The position numbers and the translations under genes were made by a program. 64,000 nucleotides of DNA from positions 372,001 to 436,000 of the forward strand of contig NZ_SLZR01000001.1 in the NCBI RefSeq assembly GCF_004341165.1. The letters run 5' to 3'. This DNA comes from Reinekea marinisedimentorum. GTDB taxonomy: Bacteria; Pseudomonadota; Gammaproteobacteria; Pseudomonadales; Natronospirillaceae. The first letter of the stretch is position 1. The number at the start of each line of letters is the position of its first letter. The notes below the pieces were generated by a model. The model searched no databases. It was not told the DNA's origin and saw nothing but the letters and a program-made list of their open reading frames with translations. Below, piece by piece: positions 34,287 to 47,573 of the stretch.

Positions 34287-36173
34287 GTGGATTTTCCAAA
34301 GCAATACGATGTCATTGTGATCGGTGGCGGTCATGCAGGTACCGAGGCTGCGCTCGCCGCAGCGCGCACGGGCAGTGCCACCCTGCTGCTGACGCACAAT
34401 ATCGATACCATCGGCGTTATGTCCTGTAACCCGGCGATTGGCGGTATTGGCAAGAGCCATCTGGTCAAAGAGATTGACGCGTTGGGCGGCGGTATGGCGC
34501 GGGCAACCGACAAGGCCGGTATTCAGTGGCGTACGCTGAACAGCCGTAAGGGCCCAGCCGTGCGGGCGACCCGTGCGCAGGCCGACCGGGCGCTGTTCCG
34601 TGCGGCGACCCGGCATATTGTTGAGCATCAGCCGAACCTCGAAATCTTCGCACAGGGTGCGGCCGACCTGATCATGCAGGGCGATGCCGTGGTGGGTGCC
34701 ATTACCGAAACCGGTATCCGCATCCGTGCCAAAGCCATTGTGCTCACCGCCGGTACCTTCCTGAACGGTAAGATCCATGTTGGCACCGAAAACTATGCCG
34801 GTGGCCGTATGGGCGATATGCCCAGTATTTCGCTGGCAGACCGTCTGCGCGAATTGCCGATCCGCACCGGGCGTTTAAAGACCGGTACGCCGGCGCGCGT
34901 TGATGCCCGCTCGGTGGATTTCTCCAAAATGGTCGAACAGCCCGGCGATACCCCGCTACCGGTTATGTCTTATATGGGCTCGGTTGAGGATCATCCGCGT
35001 CAGGTGAGCTGCTATATCACCAATACCACCGAACAGACCCACGATATTATCCGTAACAATATCCACCGCTCTGCGATGTATTCCGGCAACATTGAAGGCA
35101 CCGGGCCGCGCTACTGCCCGTCTATTGAAGACAAGATCACCCGCTTTGCCGATAAAAGCAGTCACCAGATCTTTGTCGAGCCCGAAGGTTTGACCACCTA
35201 CGAGCTTTACCCGAACGGCATTTCCACCAGTCTGCCGTTTGATGTGCAGGTTGATTTTATCCGCACCATGGCCGGTTTTGAAAACGCACACCTGACCCGC
35301 CCGGGCTATGCCATCGAATACGATTTCTATAACCCGCAGGATCTGAAGCACTCGCTGGAAAGCAAATACGTTGAAAACCTGTTCTTTGCCGGTCAGGTCA
35401 ACGGCACCACCGGCTACGAAGAAGCCGGAGCCCAGGGCCTGTTGGCCGGTTTGAATGCCGCGCGTAAAGCGAACGATCAGGAAATCTGGTACCCGCGTCG
35501 TGATGAGGCCTATATTGGCGTACTGGTCGATGACCTCATTACCATGGGGACCAAAGAGCCGTACCGCATGTTTACCAGCCGTGCCGAATACCGCCTGCTG
35601 CTGCGCGAAGACAACGCCGATACCCGTCTGACAGAGAAGGGCCGTGAGCTCGGCCTGATCGATGATGATCGCTGGCGCGCCTTCTGCGAAAAGCAGGAAG
35701 GCATTGCCCGTGAGCAGGAGCGCCTGCGCACCAGCTACGTGCAGCCAAATACGGCCGCTGCCAGGGCGCTGGAAGCCAAGCTGCCGCAACCCCTGGCGCG
35801 CGAGTTCAGCCTGAAGGATCTGCTCAAGCGTCCGGAGCTGAAGTACGCTGATATCAATGCGGCGATGCCGGCTGAGCAGTCTGTGGCCGTTGACGTGCAG
35901 GAACAGGTGGAAATTTCCGCCAAATACGATGGCTACATTCAGCGCCAGCAGGAAGAGATTGAAACCCTGCGCCGGCATGAAAACATGCGCCTGCCGGAAA
36001 CGCTGGATATCGACGCCATTGGCGGGCTTTCCAACGAGGTGAAACAGAAGCTTAAGGAAGTGCGGCCGGAAACACTGGCGCAGGCGTCGCGCATCTCCGG
36101 GGTCACCCCGGCGGCGGTATCGATGCTGATGATTCACATTAAAAAACACAACGCAGCACGGAAGAGCGCCTGA
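34287..36173 (+). CDS. mnmG: tRNA uridine-5-carboxymethylaminomethyl modification enzyme, FAD subunit
   Basis: MnmG works with MnmE to modify the wobble uridine of several tRNAs. The 628-residue protein (E. coli 629) opens [20 protein letters not shown], the FAD-binding fold, and shows [20 protein letters not shown] and [20 protein letters not shown], two fingerprints of the family. GTG at 34287 is the start, with a GAGGT site before it; the 18 upstream in-frame codons do not match. The TGA overlaps rsmG by one base. The gene opens the mnmG-rsmG-parA-parB block. Confidence 0.97.
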   Translation: MDFPKQYDVIVIGGGHAGTEAALAAARTGSATLLLTHNIDTIGVMSCNPAIGGIGKSHLVKEIDALGGGMARATDKAGIQWRTLNSRKGPAVRATRAQADRALFRAATRHIVEHQPNLEIFAQGAADLIMQGDAVVGAITETGIRIRAKAIVLTAGTFLNGKIHVGTENYAGGRMGDMPSISLADRLRELPIRTGRLKTGTPARVDARSVDFSKMVEQPGDTPLPVMSYMGSVEDHPRQVSCYITNTTEQTHDIIRNNIHRSAMYSGNIEGTGPRYCPSIEDKITRFADKSSHQIFVEPEGLTTYELYPNGISTSLPFDVQVDFIRTMAGFENAHLTRPGYAIEYDFYNPQDLKHSLESKYVENLFFAGQVNGTTGYEEAGAQGLLAGLNAARKANDQEIWYPRRDEAYIGVLVDDLITMGTKEPYRMFTSRAEYRLLLREDNADTRLTEKGRELGLIDDDRWRAFCEKQEGIAREQERLRTSYVQPNTAAARALEAKLPQPLAREFSLKDLLKRPELKYADINAAMPAEQSVAVDVQEQVEISAKYDGYIQRQQEEIETLRRHENMRLPETLDIDAIGGLSNEVKQKLKEVRPETLAQASRISGVTPAAVSMLMIHIKKHNAARKSA

Positions 36174-36802
36174 TGAACGAATTTGAAAAGCGCCTGCGCT
36201 GGGGTATTAACGAGCTGGATTTATCCCTGAGTGATGAGGCTGTGGCACGTGTACTGGCCTATCATGAGCTGCTGGTGAAGTGGAATAAGGCCTATAACCT
36301 CACGTCTGTGCGCGATGCCCTGCAGATGGTAGACCGCCACCTGATCGACAGCCTGAGCATCATGCCCTTTATTGGCGAAGGTGATCTGATCGATGTCGGC
36401 ACCGGGCCGGGCTTGCCGGGCATGATTGCCGCGCTGGTGCGGCCCGACCTCAACGTCTGGCTGCTCGACAGCAACGGTAAGAAGTGCCGCTTCCTGAATC
36501 AGGTGAAAATGACCCTGAAAGTCGAAAACTGTACGGTTGTTCACCACCGTCTGGAGAGTTGGCAGCCGGAACGGCAATTTGCCCAGATCACATCTAGGGC
36601 CTTTGCGACACTTTCTGATATGGTAGCCTTTTCCCGTCATCTGCTGGCGGAGAATGGACGCTTTATCGCCATGAAGGGTTTATACCCGCACGAAGAGATT
36701 GCCGAGTTACCGGCCGATATCGAAGTACAGAAAGTGACGCCGTTAACCGTGCCCGGAACCGATGGCGAACGCCATCTGGTAGAGCTGGGTTTTAAATCCT
36801 AA
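36173..36802 (+). CDS. rsmG: 16S rRNA (guanine-527-N7)-methyltransferase
   Basis: RsmG methylates N7 of G527 in 16S rRNA using S-adenosylmethionine. The 209-residue protein has WNKAYNLTSVRDALQMVDRH, the SAM-binding motif LIDVGTGPGLPGMIAAL, and QITSRAFATLSDMV, a family block. Stop and start overlap as TGATG with mnmG, so the two are coupled. Its loss gives low-level streptomycin resistance in E. coli. It is 32 bp before the chosen parA start. Confidence 0.97.
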   Translation: MNEFEKRLRWGINELDLSLSDEAVARVLAYHELLVKWNKAYNLTSVRDALQMVDRHLIDSLSIMPFIGEGDLIDVGTGPGLPGMIAALVRPDLNVWLLDSNGKKCRFLNQVKMTLKVENCTVVHHRLESWQPERQFAQITSRAFATLSDMVAFSRHLLAENGRFIAMKGLYPHEEIAELPADIEVQKVTPLTVPGTDGERHLVELGFKS

Positions 36803-36834
36803 GCTTGGTTCATACAACAATTAAGGAAATCAGC

Positions 36835-37656
36835 TTGAGTCAGATTTTTGCGATCACCAATCAGAAGGGTGGCGTGGGTAAAACAACCACAGCCGTAAAC
36901 CTGCCTGCTTCATTGGTTGCCATGAAGCGTAAGGTACTGGTGGTGGATCTGGATCCGCAGGGCAATGCCACCATGGGCAGTGGTATCGATAAAAACGATC
37001 TGGCGCTTTCGGCCTATGATGTTCTGACCGGCAAATGCGACTGCGAAGAAGCCATTGTAAAAACCGAACACTCCGGTTACGACCTGTTGCCGGCCAACGG
37101 CGACCTGACAGCCGCCGAAGTCGAGTTGCTGGAAATGAAAATGAAAGAGCATCGACTGCAGTATGCTCTGGCAGAGGTAAAGCAGCGTTACGATTATATC
37201 TTTATTGACTGCCCGCCTTCGCTCAACATGCTCACGGTTAATGCCCTAACCGCAGCAAACTTTACCTTTATTCCTATGCAGTGCGAATACTACGCACTGG
37301 AAGGGCTGGCGGCGCTGCTTGAAACCATCGGTCAGATTCAGAAGGTGGTTAACCCGAATTTAAAGATTGGCGGCTTGTTGCGCACCATGTATGACCCACG
37401 CAACACTCTGACCAACGATGTCTCCGATCAGCTGAAAGCACACTTTGGCGATCAGCTCTATTCGGCGGTCATTCCGCGTAATGTCCGCCTGGCGGAAGCG
37501 CCCAGTTTTGGTCTGCCGGCGTTGCAGTTCGATAAATCCTCCCGCGGAGCCATGGCTTATCTGGCGCTGGCGGGTGAGTTTATTCGCCGCAACGAAGGCG
37601 AACTGGCAGATACCTCGCTGATCAAAGAGCACGAAAAAATTAAAATTATTGGATAA
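36835..37656 (+). CDS. parA: ParA-type chromosome partitioning ATPase (Soj)
   Basis: The 273-residue protein has the deviant Walker A TNQKGGVGKTTTAVNLPAS near the N-terminus, Walker A' and B in VVDLDPQGNATMG and FIDCPPSLNMLTVNAL, and a typical Soj length. It binds DNA nonspecifically in the ATP form and moves ParB-parS complexes, segregating the origin region. I chose TTG at 36835 (MSQIFAITNQKGG) because AAGGA lies upstream; a TTG at 36805 would add 10 residues not seen in the family. parB follows after 20 bp. No parS was seen in the window. Confidence 0.96.
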   Translation: MSQIFAITNQKGGVGKTTTAVNLPASLVAMKRKVLVVDLDPQGNATMGSGIDKNDLALSAYDVLTGKCDCEEAIVKTEHSGYDLLPANGDLTAAEVELLEMKMKEHRLQYALAEVKQRYDYIFIDCPPSLNMLTVNALTAANFTFIPMQCEYYALEGLAALLETIGQIQKVVNPNLKIGGLLRTMYDPRNTLTNDVSDQLKAHFGDQLYSAVIPRNVRLAEAPSFGLPALQFDKSSRGAMAYLALAGEFIRRNEGELADTSLIKEHEKIKIIG

Positions 37657-37676
37657 TACGCACAGGTTAAAGATTG

Positions 37677-38561
37677 ATGTCGCCTAAAAAGAAAGGATTG
37701 GGTCGCAATTTCGGCTCTTTAATAACTACTCAGGCAGAGGTGAAAGAAATTACCGAGCAGCCTGTTGAAAAGGTTAAAGATGCCACGCTCAAAGAGCTGC
37801 CCATCGAATGGCTGCAACGCGGGGTGTTTCAGCCGCGACGGGATATGTCGGAAGAGGGGCTTAAAGAGCTGGCCGATTCCATCCGTGCGCAGGGCGTTAT
37901 GCAGCCGGTGGTTGTTCGGCCTTTGGGGCCACAGTCTTATGAACTAATTGCCGGTGAGCGCCGTTGGCGCGCGGCGCAACTGGCTGGCCTGGAAACCATT
38001 CCGGCGGTTATTCGCGATGTGGCGGATGAAGACGCCATTGCCATGGCGCTGATTGAAAACATCCAGCGTGAAAACCTCAATCCCATCGAAGAAGCCATCG
38101 CCCTGCAGCGATTGCAGAAAGAATTCGAGCTGACGCAGGCTCAGGTTGCCGAGGCCGTGGGCAAGTCGCGCACGGCAGTCACCAACCTGCTGCGCCTGAT
38201 TGGGCTGGAGTCGGAAGTGAAAACCATGCTCGAGCACGGCGATCTGGAAATGGGCCATGCCCGGGCGTTACTGGGGCTGAATGGCCGCAACCAGATTGAT
38301 GCCGCACGACAGGTGGTTGCCAAGGGCATGAACGTTCGCCAGACCGAAGCGCTGGTGCGTTCACTGAGTCAGCCGGATAAGGTCAACCTGCCCAAGAACG
38401 ACGCCAGCAACGATGTGAATATTCAACGCCTGGAGCAGATGTTGTCTTCGCGCCTTGGTGCGGCAGTGCAAATTAAGCACGGAGCCGGAGGCAAGGGCTC
38501 TCTGACCATTAAATACACCAGCCTCGATGAGCTCGATGGCATTCTGGCCCACGTTAAGTAG
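37677..38561 (+). CDS. parB: ParB chromosome partitioning protein (Spo0J)
   Basis: The 294-residue protein has the ParB N-domain: the CTP-binding motif GERRWRAAQLAGLETIPAVI and the VRPLGPQSYELIAG block, followed by a helix-turn-helix (LTQAQVAEAVGKSRTAVTNLLRL) and a C-terminal dimer domain (TIKYTSLDELDGILAHVK). The start MSPKKKGLGRNFGSLI is standard, at ATG 37677. It binds parS and spreads to load SMC and partition origins. It is the last gene before a 350-bp gap and the ATP synthase operon. Confidence 0.96.
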   Translation: MSPKKKGLGRNFGSLITTQAEVKEITEQPVEKVKDATLKELPIEWLQRGVFQPRRDMSEEGLKELADSIRAQGVMQPVVVRPLGPQSYELIAGERRWRAAQLAGLETIPAVIRDVADEDAIAMALIENIQRENLNPIEEAIALQRLQKEFELTQAQVAEAVGKSRTAVTNLLRLIGLESEVKTMLEHGDLEMGHARALLGLNGRNQIDAARQVVAKGMNVRQTEALVRSLSQPDKVNLPKNDASNDVNIQRLEQMLSSRLGAAVQIKHGAGGKGSLTIKYTSLDELDGILAHVK

Positions 38562-38913
38562 TGACTTTTCGCACTGAATTCAGGTGTGACTAACCTGTAT
38601 TTATCTTGATGTGAATCATCCTAATGGCTAACCAAAGAGGCTAGCCATTCTGTTGATGCGCTTGACCATAGCCCCTATACTCTCAGCGCTTTTTGATTGT
38701 CCTGGCTATGAGTTTTACCATTCATAGGCATAAAAAAACCATTCGGTTTACGTTCTGAACCGTTTACAAAAAATTCAATTCAGCTTTATGAATCAATAAA
38801 TTCATAATGAGAATGGCAATCTTGGAAAAGGTATCTAGCATTAATGCTTGGAAAATCATTGGCTTAGAGCGCAGGTTATTTGCAGAACCTGAGTATTTAA
38901 TCAGGAGCCTTGG
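38562..38913. other. Gap between parB and atpI: hairpins and leader of the ATP synthase operon
   Basis: No gene is seen. After parB come small inverted repeats: CAGGT/ACCTG at 38581-38597 and AATGGCTA (38623-38630) with TAGCCATT (38642-38649), neither followed by a T tract. A promoter candidate follows (see 38653-38681). Farther on, TATGAAT (38787-38793) and ATTCATA (38800-38806) are inverted and lie in the long AT-rich leader, about 225 nt, before atpI. Confidence 0.6.
38653..38681 (+). promoter_or_regulatory. Promoter candidate for the atp operon
   Basis: TTGATG (38653-38658), a 17-bp spacer, and TATACT (38676-38681) match the -35/-10 consensus at 4/6 and 5/6. A start near 38688 would give a roughly 225-nt leader before atpI. 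It is the best match in the gap; sigma factor is assumed to be the housekeeping one. Confidence 0.5.
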
Positions 38914-40234
<1,321 letters not shown>

Positions 40235-40327
40235 TTAACGATTTCGCCCGGCAAGGCATGCGCTCTTGTCGGGTAAACTGGGTTCTAACCCGAACTTTCA
40301 ACACAACTACTTGGTAATTAACTCTAG

Positions 40328-40570
<243 letters not shown>

Positions 40571-40619
40571 TTCACTTGTTAAGTGAACTAAATCCACTAA
40601 CTAATAACGAGGTGAAGGC

Positions 40620-41090
40620 GTGAACTTTAACGCAACATTTATTGGCCAAATCGTCGTCTTCGCTATTTTTGTTTGGCTTTGTGCCAAGTATGTATGGCCG
40701 CCAATCCTGGCAGCCATGGAAGAGCGACAGAAAAAGATCGCTGAAGGTCTGGATGCCTCCAACCGTGCTTCAAAGAATTTAGAGGTTGCGCAAAACAAAG
40801 CAGCCAAAAAAATGACTGAAGCCAAGGCAGAAGCCGCTGAGCTGATCGAGCAGGCGAATCGTCGTGCCGCCGCCATTATTGATGAAGCAAAAGCGGAGGC
40901 GGAAGCCGAAGCTGCGCGTATTGTCAGCGCTGCCGCATCAGATGTGGACAAAGAGCGTAACCTGGCGCGCGAAGAGCTTCGCACTAAGGTTGCAGCGTTA
41001 ACACTTGCCGGCGCAGAGAAAATTCTGCAGGCAGAAGTTGATGCTAAAAAGCATAGCGAGTTGTTGGATAAGCTGGCAGCAGAGCTGTAA
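40620..41090 (+). CDS. atpF: ATP synthase F0 subunit b
   Basis: The 156-residue stator protein has one N-terminal membrane helix (MNFNATFIGQIVVFAIFVWL) and a long charged coiled-coil with the PPILAAMEERQKKIAEGL hinge after it. Start is GTG at 40620. It holds F1 to subunit a as a dimer. Alanine-rich heptads (EAEAEAARIVSAAAS) dominate the C-terminal half. Length equals E. coli AtpF (156). Confidence 0.97.
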   Translation: MNFNATFIGQIVVFAIFVWLCAKYVWPPILAAMEERQKKIAEGLDASNRASKNLEVAQNKAAKKMTEAKAEAAELIEQANRRAAAIIDEAKAEAEAEAARIVSAAASDVDKERNLAREELRTKVAALTLAGAEKILQAEVDAKKHSELLDKLAAEL

Positions 41091-41099
41091 GGAGGCGAA

Positions 41100-41636
41100 A
41101 TGGCAGAACTAAGTACGCTGGCCCGTCCTTACGCAAAGGCTGCGTTTTCAGCCGCAGTTGAGTCCGGTGCTATCGCCGGCTGGTCAACCGCGCTCCAAAC
41201 GCTAGATGCAATTACACAGACCGCCGAGGTTGCCGAGTTAATCGCCAGCCCATCGGTAAGCGCATTGGATAAAGCGAAAACTATTACCGCCATTGCCGGT
41301 GATCAATGTATCGAAGGTGCTGCCAATCTGTTGGTAGTGCTGGCCGAAAACGGCCGCTTCGCATTGTTACCGGAAATCAGTTATCAGTTCGAGACTCTTC
41401 GTTCTGAGCATGAAAAAACGGCGGACGTAATCGTAACCAGTGCATTCGAACTCAGCGACGCACAGCAGAAGTCACTCACTGAAAAACTGAAGGTCAAATT
41501 AGACCGTGACGTTAGCCTTTCAGTGAATGTAGATAAGGCACTCATTGGCGGTGTCATTATTAAGACTGGCGATCTAGTTATCGATGATTCCGTTCGCGGA
41601 AAGCTGTCGAAACTCGCTGAAGCAATGAATTCCTAA
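41100..41636 (+). CDS. atpH: ATP synthase F1 subunit delta
   Basis: The 178-residue delta subunit links the stator b-dimer to the top of the alpha-beta hexamer. It begins [20 protein letters not shown], the classic N-terminal block, and ends [18 protein letters not shown], the family C-terminus. Length matches E. coli (177). It starts 9 bp after atpF. Confidence 0.97.
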   Translation: MAELSTLARPYAKAAFSAAVESGAIAGWSTALQTLDAITQTAEVAELIASPSVSALDKAKTITAIAGDQCIEGAANLLVVLAENGRFALLPEISYQFETLRSEHEKTADVIVTSAFELSDAQQKSLTEKLKVKLDRDVSLSVNVDKALIGGVIIKTGDLVIDDSVRGKLSKLAEAMNS

Positions 41637-41649
41637 TGAGGGAAAACGC

Positions 41650-43194
41650 ATGCAGCACCTGAATCCTTCAGAAATCAGTGACATTATCAAAGAGCGTATC
41701 GCTAAACTCGATACCAGCTCTAAAGCACAGAATGAAGGTACTATCGTTGGTGTATCCGACGGTATTGTACGTATTCATGGTCTTGCCGATGTAATGTACG
41801 GCGAGATGATTGAATTTGAAGGTGGCGTCTTTGGTATGGCGCTTAACCTTGAGCAAGACTCTGTTGGTGCCGTTGTACTCGGCGAATACAAAGAGCTGGC
41901 CGAAGGTCAGTCCTGTAAATGTACAGGTCGTATTCTTGAAGTACCTATTGGCCCTGAACTACTGGGTCGTGTCGTTGACGCACTGGGTAACCCGATTGAC
42001 GGCAAAGGCGAAATTAAAGCCAAACTGTCTGATCCAATCGAAAAGGTTGCACCGGGCGTAATTGCACGTCAGTCAGTCGACCAGCCGGTACAGACCGGTT
42101 ATAAGGCCGTTGACTCCATGGTTCCAATCGGTCGTGGTCAGCGTGAGCTGATCATTGGAGACCGTCAGACCGGTAAAACAGCACTGGCTGTTGACGCCAT
42201 CCTGGCTCAGAAAGCCGCAGGCATTAAGTGTGTCTACGTGGCGATTGGCCAGAAACGCTCAACCATTGCTAACGTTGTACGTAAGCTGGAAGAGCACGGC
42301 GCGATGGAATACACCACCATCGTTGTCGCTTCGGCTTCTGAACCGGCATCTATGCAGTTCATTGCACCTTACTCCGGATGTTCCATGGGTGAATACTTCC
42401 GTGACCGTGGTGAAGATGCACTGATCATCTACGATGACCTGTCCAAGCAAGCGGTTGCCTACCGTCAGATCTCCCTGTTGCTTCGCCGTCCACCGGGCCG
42501 TGAAGCTTATCCGGGTGACGTTTTCTACCTTCACTCCCGTCTTCTGGAGCGTGCATCGCGTGTTAACGCTGAGTACGTTGAAGAGTTCACCAAGGGTGAA
42601 GTCAAAGGCCAGACCGGTTCTTTAACGGCGCTGCCGATTATTGAAACCCAGGGTGGTGACGTTTCTGCATTCGTACCAACCAACGTAATTTCCATTACCG
42701 ACGGTCAGATCTTCCTGGAGTCTGATTTGTTCAACTCCGGTATTCGCCCTGCGATGAACGCCGGTATTTCGGTATCGCGTGTGGGTGGTTCTGCACAGAC
42801 GAAGATTATGAAGAAGCTGTCCGGTGGTATTCGTACTGCCCTGGCTCAGTATCGTGAATTGGCGGCGTTCTCTCAGTTCGCTTCCGACCTTGACGATGCA
42901 ACCAAAGCTCAGTTGGATCACGGTGCCCGTGTAACCGAATTGATGAAGCAGAATCAGTACGCACCTTTGAGTGTTGCTGAAATGGCTGTTTCTGTCTTTG
43001 CGGCGAACGAAGGCTACCTGAACAAGCTGGCAGTTTCTCAGGTGCTGACCTATGAAGCAGCAGCCCACAGTTACATGAACTCCGAACACGGCGATCTGAT
43101 GACTCGTATTAACGAGACAGGCGCGTGGGACGATGAAATCGCCGGCACTTTCAAGAGCGCGTTGGAGAAATTTGACGCTTCTCAGAGCTGGTAA
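41650..43194 (+). CDS. atpA: ATP synthase F1 subunit alpha
   Basis: The 514-residue non-catalytic nucleotide-binding subunit has Walker [16 protein letters not shown], Walker [18 protein letters not shown], the arginine-finger context in [12 protein letters not shown], and the family fingerprint [13 protein letters not shown]. Length equals E. coli AtpA (513). It has strong match throughout and a GAGGG ribosome site before ATG. Confidence 0.99.
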   Translation: MQHLNPSEISDIIKERIAKLDTSSKAQNEGTIVGVSDGIVRIHGLADVMYGEMIEFEGGVFGMALNLEQDSVGAVVLGEYKELAEGQSCKCTGRILEVPIGPELLGRVVDALGNPIDGKGEIKAKLSDPIEKVAPGVIARQSVDQPVQTGYKAVDSMVPIGRGQRELIIGDRQTGKTALAVDAILAQKAAGIKCVYVAIGQKRSTIANVVRKLEEHGAMEYTTIVVASASEPASMQFIAPYSGCSMGEYFRDRGEDALIIYDDLSKQAVAYRQISLLLRRPPGREAYPGDVFYLHSRLLERASRVNAEYVEEFTKGEVKGQTGSLTALPIIETQGGDVSAFVPTNVISITDGQIFLESDLFNSGIRPAMNAGISVSRVGGSAQTKIMKKLSGGIRTALAQYRELAAFSQFASDLDDATKAQLDHGARVTELMKQNQYAPLSVAEMAVSVFAANEGYLNKLAVSQVLTYEAAAHSYMNSEHGDLMTRINETGAWDDEIAGTFKSALEKFDASQSW

Positions 43195-43238
43195 ATTGAA
43201 TTTGGCCGTGAAAGCGGCCTGTAACTGAGGCTAATGCT

Positions 43239-44105
43239 ATGGCAGTCGGAAAAGAGATACGTACGCAGATAAATAGCATTAAAAATACGCAGAAAATTAC
43301 GTCGGCAATGCAGTTGGTTGCCGCCAGTAAAATGCGTAAAGCTCAGGATCGTATGCTGGTCAGTCAGCCATACGCCCAGAAAGCCCGGGCGGTGATTGGT
43401 CATCTGGCGAATGCGAACACTGAGATTAAGCACCCTTATCTGCAGGAACGTGAAATTAAAAAAGTTGGCTATATCGTTGTTTCCACAGACCGTGGTCTTT
43501 GTGGTGGATTAAACGCCAACCTGTTTAAAGCCGTTGCAAAAGACGCAGCCGAGTTAGAAGCAAAAGGCATTGAAGTCGCAGTATGTGCCGTGGGCAGTAA
43601 AGGCACAGGCTTTTTTAAAGGCCGTGGATTTAATGTCGTTGCATCTATTACAAACGTAGGTGAAAAGCCATCTATTGCAGACCTGATCGGTGGTGTCAAA
43701 GTGATGATTGATCACTTTGAGTCCGGTGAAATCGATCAGCTGTACGTTGTTTACAACCAGTTTGTGAACACCATGGTTCAGAAGCCAACGATTGATCAGC
43801 TCTTGCCGTTGAAGGCTGAAGATGGCGATACCCACCGTGCTTACGCTTGGGACTATCTGTACGAGCCTGACGCGGAATCTTTGTTGAATGGCTTATTGAC
43901 TCGTTATATTGAGTCACAGGTGTATCAGAGCGTTGTCGAAAACGGTGCTTGCGAGCAGTCATCGCGCATGATGGCGATGAAGGCAGCAACTGATAACGCA
44001 GGCGATATGATCGATAGTTTGAACCTTGAGTACAACAAGGCGCGTCAGGCGGCTATTACTCAGGAAATTTCAGAGATTGTTGGCGGCGCTGCGGCGGTGC
44101 AATAA
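43239..44105 (+). CDS. atpG: ATP synthase F1 subunit gamma
   Basis: The 288-residue rotor shaft begins [20 protein letters not shown] and ends with the family signature [20 protein letters not shown], both helices that lie in the alpha-beta ring. A central Rossmann-like part ([16 protein letters not shown]) carries the usual GLCGGLN motif. Size matches E. coli (287). It is 44 bp after atpA. Confidence 0.98.
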   Translation: MAVGKEIRTQINSIKNTQKITSAMQLVAASKMRKAQDRMLVSQPYAQKARAVIGHLANANTEIKHPYLQEREIKKVGYIVVSTDRGLCGGLNANLFKAVAKDAAELEAKGIEVAVCAVGSKGTGFFKGRGFNVVASITNVGEKPSIADLIGGVKVMIDHFESGEIDQLYVVYNQFVNTMVQKPTIDQLLPLKAEDGDTHRAYAWDYLYEPDAESLLNGLLTRYIESQVYQSVVENGACEQSSRMMAMKAATDNAGDMIDSLNLEYNKARQAAITQEISEIVGGAAAVQ

Positions 44106-45527
<1,422 letters not shown>

Positions 45528-45549
45528 CACAACCGGGAGGTAAGCTATT

Positions 45550-45975
45550 ATGGCAATGACCGTACATTGCGATATCGTCAGCGCAGAAGAGAAGATTTTC
45601 TCTGGCCTCGTTGAGCTTCTGGTTTGTACTGGTGAAGTCGGCGAGTTGGGTATTAAGCCCGGTCACGCCCCTTTACTGACTCGTTTGAGCCCCGGCCCGG
45701 TTCATCTGGTAAAACAGAATGGCAGCCGTGAGTTCATCTACGTCGATGGTGGCTATCTGGAAGTGCAGCCTCACCTGGTGACTGTACTGGCCGATACCGC
45801 AGTTCGCGCTGCCGATATCGACGAAGCGGCAGCCACCAAAGCGAAAGTTGCTGCCGAGAAGCAGATTGCCGATAAGATGGCGAGCAAAGAGTTTGCCGAG
45901 GTTGCTGTTCAGCTTTCTAAAGCGATCGGTAAACTTCGTACAATTCGAGAAGCAAGAAAAGCCTTGGGTAAGTAA
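45550..45975 (+). CDS. atpC: ATP synthase F1 subunit epsilon
   Basis: The 141-residue inhibitory and coupling subunit begins [20 protein letters not shown], has the beta-sandwich motif [19 protein letters not shown], and ends in a two-helix C-terminal domain. It is the last gene of the operon, with an intrinsic terminator 28 bp on. The start at ATG 45550 has GGGAGG upstream. Confidence 0.97.
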   Translation: MAMTVHCDIVSAEEKIFSGLVELLVCTGEVGELGIKPGHAPLLTRLSPGPVHLVKQNGSREFIYVDGGYLEVQPHLVTVLADTAVRAADIDEAAATKAKVAAEKQIADKMASKEFAEVAVQLSKAIGKLRTIREARKALGK

Positions 45976-46360
45976 TTTAACCGTTCCCAATGCTTATTGA
46001 AGAAGCGACCGCAGGGTCGCTTTTTTATGCCTGCTGTAAATCGCCTGCCAGACATGATCAGTGTTGATCTGTAATGAATAGCCACTGAGGACTGCTGAAT
46101 ATTAAAAAATTTGTTTGAGCACTTTCTGCTTTTTAATTTCTTTTCCGGCCTATCTCATTTATCGTTCGCTCAGGTACCCCATAGCGTCAGTGAATATTCA
46201 CTATTTAACGCGTTTTGTTCAGTACTCATCTACACTTGTACAGATAATAAAGTGCAGCAGCGATTAAATAGACTGCACATTACAGAATGACCGAGTTCCG
46301 TAGCTAACTAAGACTATCAATCCATGATTGTGAATTTATTTCCTGGCAGCTGGAGAGAAT
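45976..46360. other. Gap between atpC and fbp
   Basis: The atp terminator lies at 46003-46026. The rest is AT-rich with no gene seen; a TGTACA palindrome (46237-46242) is followed by GATAAT (46243-46248), which could be a weak -10 for fbp. No convincing -35 was found. Confidence 0.5.
46003..46026 (+). terminator. Intrinsic terminator of the atp operon
   Basis: AAGCGACC (46003-46010) pairs with GGTCGCTT (46015-46022), loop of four bases, followed by six T residues from 46021. It is a textbook terminator 28 bp after atpC. Confidence 0.9.
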
Positions 46361-47371
46361 ATGGAAATTACAAAAACCCTCGGTGAATTTATTATTGAAA
46401 AGCAGGCTCAATACCCGGAGGCAACCGGTGAATTGAGTTCAATTTTTGCCTCACTGCGTCTGGCATCAAAAGTTGTTCACCGCGACATCAACAAGGCAGG
46501 CCTGGCAGACATTAACGGTGCTATTGGCTCTGAAAACATACAGGGTGAACAGCAGCAAAAGCTGGATGTGTACGCTAATGAAAAGTTTAAGGCAGCACTG
46601 GCGGCTCGCGGTGTGGTCTGTGGTCTGGCATCGGAAGAGGAAGATAATTACGTTCGCTTCGATGACCAGCTTAATAAGAAAAGTAAGTATGTGGTGCTGA
46701 TTGACCCGGTGGATGGTTCATCCAATATCGAGGTGAACGTTTCGGTAGGAACCATCTTCTCGGTGTATAAGCGGGTTTCGCCGGTCGGTACTCCGGTTAC
46801 CGATGCCGACTTCCTGCAGAAAGGCCGCAAGCAGGTTGCCGCGGGCTACGTTATTTATGGTTCATCAACGATGCTGGTTTACAGCACCGGTTGTGGCGTA
46901 CATGGCTTCACCTATGACCCTAGCCTGGGTATTTTCTGTTTGTCCCACCCGGATATGAAATTCCCGGAAGATGGCAATATCTACTCCGTGAACGAAGGCC
47001 GCTATATTCACTTCCCGACGGGCGTGAAAAAGTACATCAAGTACTGCCAGGAAGAGGATCTCGAAACCAACCGGCCATACACCAGTCGTTATATCGGTTC
47101 TCTGGTTTCAGATATTCACCGCAATATCCTCAAGGGCGGTATTTTCCTGTATCCGTCTTCTTCCAGTTACCCGGACGGCAAGTTGCGACTGCTCTATGAA
47201 GGCAACCCGATGGCGTTCCTGACGGAACAGGCCGGTGGCCGGGCGATCTCCTATGCCGGTCAGTCGATTCTGGATATGGAACCGACCGAACTGCACCAGC
47301 GCACACCGTTCTTTGCCGGTTCAAAGAATATGATCGATAAGCTGGAAGAGTTTTTAGCGAACCACGAGTAA
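46361..47371 (+). CDS. fbp: class I fructose-1,6-bisphosphatase
   Basis: Fbp removes the C1 phosphate of fructose-1,6-bisphosphate in gluconeogenesis. The 336-residue protein has the metal-binding [11 protein letters not shown] and [16 protein letters not shown] (DPxDGSS), the substrate block [21 protein letters not shown], and the end [20 protein letters not shown]. Class I architecture is clear. ATG at 46361 follows GGAGAG. It stands alone, between the atp operon and the REPIN elements. Confidence 0.97.
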   Translation: MEITKTLGEFIIEKQAQYPEATGELSSIFASLRLASKVVHRDINKAGLADINGAIGSENIQGEQQQKLDVYANEKFKAALAARGVVCGLASEEEDNYVRFDDQLNKKSKYVVLIDPVDGSSNIEVNVSVGTIFSVYKRVSPVGTPVTDADFLQKGRKQVAAGYVIYGSSTMLVYSTGCGVHGFTYDPSLGIFCLSHPDMKFPEDGNIYSVNEGRYIHFPTGVKKYIKYCQEEDLETNRPYTSRYIGSLVSDIHRNILKGGIFLYPSSSSYPDGKLRLLYEGNPMAFLTEQAGGRAISYAGQSILDMEPTELHQRTPFFAGSKNMIDKLEEFLANHE

Positions 47372-47405
47372 CCTGCAGCAGGTTGGTTTGGTCAGCACCC
47401 GGAGC

Positions 47406-47462
47406 TGGCCTAAAGGCCAACCTACAGAGAATCTGAATATGTAGGTCGGGCTTCAGCCCGAC
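47406..47462. repeat. REPIN-like element, copy 1
   Basis: Two hairpins facing each other: TGGCC-TAAA-GGCCA then CCTAC on the left, and GTAGG-TCGGGCTTCAGCCCGA on the right, separated by a 15-base spacer. The GTAGG foot and inverted pairing match RAYT-associated REPs. Confidence 0.8.
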
Positions 47463-47490
47463 AAGGCGCAAAGGAACGTCCGCAACCCCC

Positions 47491-47550
47491 GTTGGCCTAA
47501 AGGCCAACCTACAGAGAATCTGAATATGTAGGTCGGGCTTCAGCCCGAAC
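47491..47550. repeat. REPIN-like element, copy 2
   Basis: Same structure and orientation as the copy at 47406, with 14 or more identical bases in each half and the same 15-base spacer; this copy has the longer left arm TTGGCC-TAAA-GGCCAA. The two copies are 85 bp apart (start to start), between fbp and the kefB-like gene. Confidence 0.82.
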
Positions 47551-47573
47551 CTCGCTCGCCTGATTCGCCACGC

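Noticed and set aside
34956-36149. Long open frame on the minus strand within mnmG
   Set aside because: Antisense to a clear mnmG; no motif or ribosome site supports it.
38562-38913. Possible oriC near parB
   Set aside because: No cluster of DnaA boxes (TTATCCACA) and no dnaA or rpmH gene. The gap looks like an atp leader.
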